A DNA stretch of 38,937 nucleotides, from NCBI RefSeq assembly GCF_000424585.1, contig NZ_AUKE01000030.1, positions 1-38,937 of the forward strand, given 5' to 3'. Below the pieces are notes generated by a model. It was not told the DNA's origin and did not search any database. It worked only from the letters and a program-made list of their open reading frames with translations. Positions within the stretch are counted from its first letter, which is position 1. Each line of letters opens with the position of its first letter. Positions 32,898-38,937 of this stretch are shown here, piece by piece. This DNA is from Butyrivibrio sp. MC2013 (lineage in GTDB: Bacteria; Bacillota; Clostridia; Lachnospirales; Lachnospiraceae). The translations under genes were made by a program, and so were the position numbers.

Positions 32898-35800
32898 ATG
32901 AAACGTTTGATTTCTTTTGGCTTAGTTTTATCTATATGTTTTTCATTATTGATTCCATATGTAGATGTAAACGCATCAGAGATTGACATTGAATCACGAT
33001 ATGAGTTGATAAACGATGCTAACACTATGGATAATCTTGAAGGCATTGATGATATTTTTACTGAAGATGATGCCTGGTATGATAAGAGCATCGAAAATGA
33101 AGATATCTACTTGGGTGAAGAACTGAATGAAGATTTATTCGATACAGATGAAATAGAATTTTTTGAAGAAGATTGTGATATTAATTGTATTAGTAATGAA
33201 TTAGAAGAAATACAATTCGATGGCAGATGTAGTGGTGGAGGAGATTTTTTTTACGTAATGGCGAATGTTTTTACGCCAAGAATGTCCGCTCCAGAAAAAT
33301 CAAATACATATTATTATTCGAACAATCCATTCTATCAATCAGGATATGGAATGCCTAATTGTACTTGTTATGCTTTTGGTAGAGTATGGGAGATAACGGG
33401 GAATAAGCCGAGATTATCATTGGGAAATGCAAGTGGATGGTGGGATTATAACAAAAATAACGGATATTATACATACGGGCAATCACCGAAATTAGGTGCA
33501 GTTGCTTGTTGGAGTAGTGGGCATGTAGCTGTTGTTGAAAAAATAGAGAATAATACTATAACTTTGTCAGAATCAGCTTGGTCAGGAAGGCAAGCTGGAT
33601 CTGAATGGGCAAACTTTTTTGTGACAGAATATAGTGATCCTCATGGTAAAAGGTATGTTAAATATCCTTCTGGACATGGTTATGTATTAAACAGTGGTTT
33701 TCAAGGATATATATATGCTTGCGGTGATATCAATACTGATACAATCAGCCCATCGATTACTGATATCAGAGTAGAAAATGTTAATTCACGTGGATATGAT
33801 GTATCATGTATTGCCTCAGATAATGTTGGCGTTACAAGGGTAGCATTTCCAACATGGACAGATTTCAACGGTCAAGATGATTTGAAATGGCATGAAGGAT
33901 CGTTAGTAAATGGAAGATGGACTTGTCATATTAGTACAGCTGATCACAACAACGAAAAAGGGGTTTACTATACACATATATACGTATATGATGCAGCTGG
34001 AAATAATGTATTTGGAGCTACTTTTGCTGAAGTACATGATCCAGTAGTAGCTGTTACTGGAGTTACTCTGGACACTACTAGTGTCACCCTGCGACCAAAT
34101 GAATCAAAAAAGCTTAAAGCAACAATTACTCCTTCTAATGCTACTAATATGAGTGTGACATGGAAGAGTAGTAATACAAGTGTTGCTACTGTATCAAGTG
34201 GCGGAGTTATTACAGCCAAGAGCGCTGGAGCTGCTGATATAATAGCTGTAACGGTAGATGGAAATAAGACTGCAACTTGTAAAGTTACAGTTTTACAGGA
34301 ATACACTGTGAGCTTTGATTCTCAAGGAGGCACAAGCGTTTCGTCAATAGGGCATTTGCTTGCTGGAGAAAAGATTACAGCTCCTGCTGATCCTACTAGG
34401 TTTGGCTATGAATTTGCTGGATGGTATAAGGAAAATAGCTGTATAAATAAATGGAACTTTGCCGCTGATACAGTCGCAAAGTCAATAACTCTGTATGCAA
34501 AGTGGATAGAAAACGAGTATTCTTTTTGCTTTGATGTTAATGGTGGGGTATCAGCCCCTGCCAATAAGAATAACATTCTATATAGTGAGAAGATTGGTGA
34601 TATTTCAGATGCAAAGCCCTTGAAAGGAATGGTATTTGTATGCTGGAATACCAAGGCTGACGGAAAAGGAGTAGAGGTAACCAAGGCTTTAAGCCCTAAG
34701 GATATTCTTGCCTTGGGAGAAGGTAATTATACTATTTCAGACAATTTTATAACTATATATGCCATATATATGGAGCCTGTGCCCCTGGCAGATGAGGTTA
34801 AGGTAACATTTAATCCAAATGGTGGAAGCAGAGTCCCTGTACAGATTGTAAAAAAAGGTAAAAAAGCTGAAGAACCGGAGCAACCAGAGAAGAATGACCT
34901 TGTATTTGGTGGTTGGTATGTTGATGAAAACTTAGAAATCCCTTTTGATTTCTCATCACCTCTTTGGACTGATATAACTCTATACGCAAAATGGCTGAAT
35001 GTATATACTGTCAGATTTATGGAAAGGGCTTATTATCTTGATCCTGAAACAAATTACCAGCTTGATGCAGTTCAAGTTATTCAAGGGGATAATGTAGACG
35101 AGCCTGAGAGTCCTTCGCTGAAGGGGTATGTATTTGAAGGTTGGTATACTGATCCGGAATACAATACTTTGTTTGATTTCTCTACTAAGATTAATCAGAA
35201 TCTGAGTTTGTATGGAAAACTCAGACCGATTCAGTTTATCGTTAGATTTGACGCTAATGGTGGAAGCGGTATGATGAGAGATCAGGTACTTTCATATGAT
35301 TCTTCAAGTGTGTTGTCTTCCAATAATTTTGTGAAGGACGGTTTCTTTTTCCTGAAATGGGCCGTTGAAAAGGTTCCGGATAATGCCGAAAATGGATCGT
35401 GGAATACAATAACAACATTTGAAGAAAACTCTGATTCCATAAGCACATACTGTGATGAAGATGGTGGAGTAGTAACTCTGTATGCTATATGGAGGCCTGA
35501 ACCTGATTATATACTTCTGCAATACAATGATGATACTAACATCCTACATGATAACTGGATATTGGCATATGTAGGTCAAAAGCTTAACCAAAACAATGAA
35601 GAACTTTTTACTCCTCACTTGGAAGGAATGTATTTTGATGGATGGTATACAGAGAAGACCGGCGGAATTAAAATAGATCCGTCTGAAAAATATGATGGTA
35701 GTTATTCGAAGCTCTATGCTCATTGGTCAAGTATTGAGTACAAGGTTACTTTTCATTCCAATCTGGAAAGGGATACCAAAGTAACTAAAACATATAGAAT

Positions 35801-38657
35801 CACAAATGCATCAACTCAGAAAATTTCGTTTGATTCTATTTTTGCCAACCTTAATATCTCCGACGATAAAAGAGCTTTATTCTGTGATTGGACATCCGGA
35901 AGTAATGATCTGTTCTCAGAGAATGAACTGACAGCTAAAAATATAATTAAAAAAGAGTATGTTCGCAGCGGTGACTCAGATAAAACTGTAGCTATAGATA
36001 TCTATGCAAATTGGAACCCGTCTTATTCATATAAAGCCATATTTGTTGCAGGGGATAATGCTTCACAGTTAGGAGATGGAGGCAAATACGAGGTAGAGTT
36101 TATTCCTGAATACGGTTACGGCCATATAGAGAAGCTTGCAGCAGATGAAATCATCTACTTGACAGGTGATGAATTCGTCAATAATTCAAGAAATCTAATA
36201 GGCTGGAATTATAGTGTAAATGGCGGAGTGGAGAAAACAATAGGAGTTAATGCTTCACTTTCAAACCTTGGCGTGAAAGAGGGAGATGTTGTAATCTTCA
36301 GAGCTAGGTGGTCAAGCACTGAGAATGAATATAAGCTAAATCTTGTAACAAATGGAGGCAAGGTTAAAACAGGTGAACTGAGGAATAGATATAAGTACAA
36401 TGATAACCCTGCATATTATCTTCCTCAAATGGAGAAAACTGGATATGTTTTTAAAGGGTGGTATTTGAATAACTATACATCAGTTCTGGAAAATGACACA
36501 TATAATAGATTCAGATTTGTAACGGTTGGAAAAGAAGCAAATGTTATTGGTGCTCCTAATAGAGGCAGATCCGGAGATTTGACGCTATATGCAGTTTTTG
36601 AAAAAACAAAGTATTCTGTAAGTTTTAATAAGAATGGCGGGCAAATCACTAATATCGATGATTCTTTATATTCTTTATCTTATGATGAATCACTTGAACT
36701 AAAGGGAGTTTCATATAGTAAGCCTGGTTATAAATTCAAGAATTGGAAATATATTGATGATAACGGTCTTACAAAGACAATTGCTGCATCAGGATCAATA
36801 AAGAATCTTAGCGCTATTGGTAGAAACAACATTGTTTTGGAAGCTATCTGGGAGCCGCTTAGCTATACTATAAAGTATTCGCTAGGCTCTGGTGGTTCTA
36901 TCAATAAAACGGCTATTAAGAGTTATAAGCCTGGAAATGATATAAGCCTCAGCAAACCTTCCAGAGTAGGCTATGAGTTCAGACGATGGAAGGTAACAAT
37001 GAAAGATAAAAAAGCAGGAAGTATTACAGCTTCTTTATCATCAGATGGTTTGTTCTTAAAAGGCGAGAGCTATGGTAATATCATACTTACAGCTGAGTGG
37101 AAGGAGAAAAACAATTATAGATTTAGATTTATGAGTTCAGATGGAACAGATTTAAGTGATTTTTCATCTGTTACAGCTCCTGGGTATGGTTCAGTTTATG
37201 ATTTTACAGATATTGCATGTGATATTTCAAAATCAGTCTATGCTGGAAATAGTCCTAAAATAAGCGTTAAAGGTTTTGCTCTTAAGGCAAAGAATAAAAA
37301 TCCTAAGTATAAATTGAACCGTACATATAAGATGTCTGAAATAATTAAAAATGCTGGATCTGCAATGGACGGAAATATCATTACTCTATATGTAATTACC
37401 GAACCTCAGAAGCTGTTCTACTCTTTTGAGAACGGTGCTACAGGAGAGAAAAAGACTGTTAGTTATTCTATTTCGTCTGGAGCTACAGTTAAGGCGCCTG
37501 CCGTAAAAGGATATGATTTTGTTAATTGGGAAGTTACAGGAGGAAACATAAATACTGACTATAGTATTAACAAGAATATCTTGAAGATAAAAAAAGGTTG
37601 TAAGATTGATTCTTTTAATATTAAAGCAGTATATCAGGTCAATACATATAAGATATTGTTGCTTCCAAATGCGTCTGTTGTTTTTGAAAAAGGATTAAAC
37701 AGGCAGGTTAGTAGCCAAGGAATATATTACAAGAACTCTGCGGATGTGTCTTACGATTCGATGAGAGATCTTTATGATTCGAATGTAGAGTGGGTTAGAG
37801 AAGGATATACTTTTTCCGGATTTGCGCTCAAAAAGAATGCTAAGCCTCAAAATACATTATCAAAAGAAGGAGGGCTGATAGCAAAAAATAGAGTTGTGAA
37901 GCTTTATGCTGTATGGAAGGCAAATGAGTATAGTATTAGCGTAGGAGCTCCAAAAGTTGAAGGACACACTACGGACTATGCTATAAAATATAATACTCCA
38001 AAGATTGCAGGGAAAGTTACATTTGGAAAAACTATATCGCTTCCATCAAAGGTGTCTTCTGAAGGTTTTAGGTTTAAAGGATGGCTTTGTGATGGGGCTA
38101 CGGACGTAAAAACTAATAAGTCTGGATACGTGACAAAAATTGGTCCGAAGAATACTGGGAATATTACGCTGATACCGGTGTTTAGTGAGAATAGTTACTC
38201 TGTTCAGATTAACCCTAATGGCGGTGTTATCAACGGAAGTAAAAATGTTCTTGTATTAGGACAGTATTGGTATTCACAGAATGTGCTTTCAGATCTAAAC
38301 AGAGCAATGGGAGGAGATGTATTTAGCGATATTACTCAGATTGAAGCAACTAGAAATGGATATAGAGCCAAAGGCATTGCATTAAGTGCTAACGGAAAAA
38401 GTAGTATATACAATCCTAAATATATAATACGTAACACTGCAGATAAGGTATCCGGCCTTGCTCGCCTATCGTCCATAAACAAATCCAAGGTGACGATATA
38501 TATTATATGGGAGAAGGTAAGTACTCCTGAAAAGGTGGTTATAAGGCCTACATTAAATAATGGAGTACTAAAAAGCAATATAAGCGATCATTATCTATAT
38601 CAAGCTCAGTATTCTTCAGACCCAACATTTATTAATGTTAGCACCCTCTCTGAATGA
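32898..38657 (+). CDS. Giant secreted CHAP / Big_2 / InlB-repeat protein, C-terminus truncated
   Basis: The 1919-residue protein has a signal peptide (cut near VNA, residue 25), an acidic stretch, and a CHAP domain with C155 or C157 (NCTCYAFGR) and H209 (SSGHVAVVE) as catalytic candidates. CHAP domains cut peptidoglycan peptides. Next come a GBS-Bsp-like domain (about 278-377), a Big_2 domain (VTGVTLDTTSVTL...; about 380-470) and some 16 degenerate InlB-type repeats of 70-100 residues, each with a F-x-x-NGG start and a TLYAKW-like end. After the last one the chain enters an Fn3-like piece (YQAQYSSDPTF) and stops, probably cut by the element downstream. No LPXTG or wall-binding domain remains. 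ATG 32898 fits GGAGGG best. Confidence 0.88.
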   Translation: MKRLISFGLVLSICFSLLIPYVDVNASEIDIESRYELINDANTMDNLEGIDDIFTEDDAWYDKSIENEDIYLGEELNEDLFDTDEIEFFEEDCDINCISNELEEIQFDGRCSGGGDFFYVMANVFTPRMSAPEKSNTYYYSNNPFYQSGYGMPNCTCYAFGRVWEITGNKPRLSLGNASGWWDYNKNNGYYTYGQSPKLGAVACWSSGHVAVVEKIENNTITLSESAWSGRQAGSEWANFFVTEYSDPHGKRYVKYPSGHGYVLNSGFQGYIYACGDINTDTISPSITDIRVENVNSRGYDVSCIASDNVGVTRVAFPTWTDFNGQDDLKWHEGSLVNGRWTCHISTADHNNEKGVYYTHIYVYDAAGNNVFGATFAEVHDPVVAVTGVTLDTTSVTLRPNESKKLKATITPSNATNMSVTWKSSNTSVATVSSGGVITAKSAGAADIIAVTVDGNKTATCKVTVLQEYTVSFDSQGGTSVSSIGHLLAGEKITAPADPTRFGYEFAGWYKENSCINKWNFAADTVAKSITLYAKWIENEYSFCFDVNGGVSAPANKNNILYSEKIGDISDAKPLKGMVFVCWNTKADGKGVEVTKALSPKDILALGEGNYTISDNFITIYAIYMEPVPLADEVKVTFNPNGGSRVPVQIVKKGKKAEEPEQPEKNDLVFGGWYVDENLEIPFDFSSPLWTDITLYAKWLNVYTVRFMERAYYLDPETNYQLDAVQVIQGDNVDEPESPSLKGYVFEGWYTDPEYNTLFDFSTKINQNLSLYGKLRPIQFIVRFDANGGSGMMRDQVLSYDSSSVLSSNNFVKDGFFFLKWAVEKVPDNAENGSWNTITTFEENSDSISTYCDEDGGVVTLYAIWRPEPDYILLQYNDDTNILHDNWILAYVGQKLNQNNEELFTPHLEGMYFDGWYTEKTGGIKIDPSEKYDGSYSKLYAHWSSIEYKVTFHSNLERDTKVTKTYRITNASTQKISFDSIFANLNISDDKRALFCDWTSGSNDLFSENELTAKNIIKKEYVRSGDSDKTVAIDIYANWNPSYSYKAIFVAGDNASQLGDGGKYEVEFIPEYGYGHIEKLAADEIIYLTGDEFVNNSRNLIGWNYSVNGGVEKTIGVNASLSNLGVKEGDVVIFRARWSSTENEYKLNLVTNGGKVKTGELRNRYKYNDNPAYYLPQMEKTGYVFKGWYLNNYTSVLENDTYNRFRFVTVGKEANVIGAPNRGRSGDLTLYAVFEKTKYSVSFNKNGGQITNIDDSLYSLSYDESLELKGVSYSKPGYKFKNWKYIDDNGLTKTIAASGSIKNLSAIGRNNIVLEAIWEPLSYTIKYSLGSGGSINKTAIKSYKPGNDISLSKPSRVGYEFRRWKVTMKDKKAGSITASLSSDGLFLKGESYGNIILTAEWKEKNNYRFRFMSSDGTDLSDFSSVTAPGYGSVYDFTDIACDISKSVYAGNSPKISVKGFALKAKNKNPKYKLNRTYKMSEIIKNAGSAMDGNIITLYVITEPQKLFYSFENGATGEKKTVSYSISSGATVKAPAVKGYDFVNWEVTGGNINTDYSINKNILKIKKGCKIDSFNIKAVYQVNTYKILLLPNASVVFEKGLNRQVSSQGIYYKNSADVSYDSMRDLYDSNVEWVREGYTFSGFALKKNAKPQNTLSKEGGLIAKNRVVKLYAVWKANEYSISVGAPKVEGHTTDYAIKYNTPKIAGKVTFGKTISLPSKVSSEGFRFKGWLCDGATDVKTNKSGYVTKIGPKNTGNITLIPVFSENSYSVQINPNGGVINGSKNVLVLGQYWYSQNVLSDLNRAMGGDVFSDITQIEATRNGYRAKGIALSANGKSSIYNPKYIIRNTADKVSGLARLSSINKSKVTIYIIWEKVSTPEKVVIRPTLNNGVLKSNISDHYLYQAQYSSDPTFINVSTLSE

Positions 38658-38675
38658 CTTTTAGTTGATACCTTT

Positions 38676-38789
38676 GATTGTCGCTGGATTGATTGATATA
38701 CTGTCAATCAGTCTGTAGAAAGGAAGATTCCGAAAGGAGGTCCCCTAGCAAGCGACAATCCCTTCGGAATCCATGGTTTAAAACCATGG
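38676..38789 (+). repeat. Nested inverted repeats at the end of a probable insertion element
   Basis: Several perfect or near-perfect stems are packed together. GATTGTCGCT (38676-38685) pairs with AGCGACAATC (38751-38760), and TGATTGA (38690-38696) with TCAATCA (38704-38710). GATTCCGAAAGG (38726-38737) pairs with CCTTCGGAATC (38761-38771) with one bulge. CCATGGTTT (38771-38779) pairs with AAACCATGG (38781-38789). GAAAGGAGGT inside the set looks like a ribosome site that could be masked by the pairing. The stretch lies between the cut surface-protein gene and a partial zinc-finger frame, as expected for the left end and leader of a mobile element. Confidence 0.55.
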
Positions 38790-38819
38790 TAAGCGTATCA
38801 AAATATACAAAAACTTTCA

Positions 38820-38937
38820 ATGAGAAATTGGGTGTTTTTTATTGAAAGTGAAGAAGAATGTATCTGTCCGGAATGTAAGAGTGGTCTGAAATACAGGGAT
38901 AAGGTCCTAAGAATCCAGCGTTATCGTGATTCTGAAC
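38820..38937 (+). CDS. Start of a zinc-finger protein, probably of a transposable element (partial)
   Basis: From ATG 38820 the frame is open to the window edge and reads MRNWVFFIESEEECICPECK, then SGLKYRDKVLRIQRYRDSE. The CPEC pair in this context is like the N-terminal zinc finger of DUF6431-type or related transposase-associated proteins in Clostridia. There is no good ribosome site directly before this ATG. Another frame from ATG 38786 runs to a stop at the T6 run near 38832-38837, so either the start is elsewhere or the reading shifts there. Family assignment is tentative. Confidence 0.4.
   Translation, partial: MRNWVFFIESEEECICPECKSGLKYRDKVLRIQRYRDSE

Overview
The window looks like a chromosomal segment of a low-to-moderate GC, Gram-positive gut or rumen Lachnospiraceae, most likely Butyrivibrio or a close relative. 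Reasons: many strong AGGAGG-type ribosome sites with occasional TTG/GTG starts, LytTR/DUF3021 and LplB/LplC-type families, InlB-repeat surface proteins, and a cytoplasmic GH3 beta-glucosidase with the swapped domain order known from Butyrivibrio fibrisolvens BglA. The taxon is an inference; no rRNA or marker gene is present. Nearly everything is on the + strand.

Layout. (1) 1-345: 3' end of an IS200/IS605-type tnpB and its structured right end. (2) 378-4589: an XRE-TPR regulator, an HD-domain hydrolase, the wreck of an arsR-permease locus, then an operon of alpha/beta hydrolase, LytTR regulator (frameshifted in a run of five C) and DUF3021 membrane protein, with a direct-repeat operator candidate upstream. 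(3) 4620-4755: a set of hairpins resembling an IS200/IS605 end without a transposase. (4) 4834-10298: nitroreductase, truncated phosphatase, methyltransferase, msrA-larE, an AT-rich orphan membrane protein and an MBL-fold hydrolase. (5) 10381-13580: a copper-resistance unit. A promoter is embedded in two CsoR-type palindromes, followed by csoR and a copA carrying a CopZ-like domain at its C-terminus, possibly also made separately from an internal start.

(6) 13715-23316: a tightly spaced four-gene signalling operon. It encodes a membrane HD-GYP phosphodiesterase with a full set of metal ligands, a 1405-residue beta-propeller hybrid histidine kinase (HisKA-HATPase-REC-HPt), a protein with a degenerate plus a normal receiver, and a second membrane HD-GYP protein whose active site is degraded and which carries a long C-terminal region containing an internal duplication. 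This phosphorelay/c-di-GMP module is the best candidate here for an undescribed system. (7) 23424-31740: a sugar-utilisation locus with GH3 enzyme, two CUT1-type permeases, lipoprotein binding protein and LacI regulator. CG-centred palindromes sit on the promoter. No ATPase is encoded, so a shared MsmK-type ATPase is presumed. The sensory operon directly upstream may report on the same glycans.

(8) 31916-38937: an AT-rich accessory segment. A divergent small XRE repressor is separated by nested palindromes from a putative operon of a tiny two-TM protein, a zinc-ribbon protein and a 1919-residue secreted CHAP/Big_2/InlB-repeat protein. The last protein ends inside what looks like an Fn3-type domain, next to the structured end and first codons of a probable insertion element that runs off the window.
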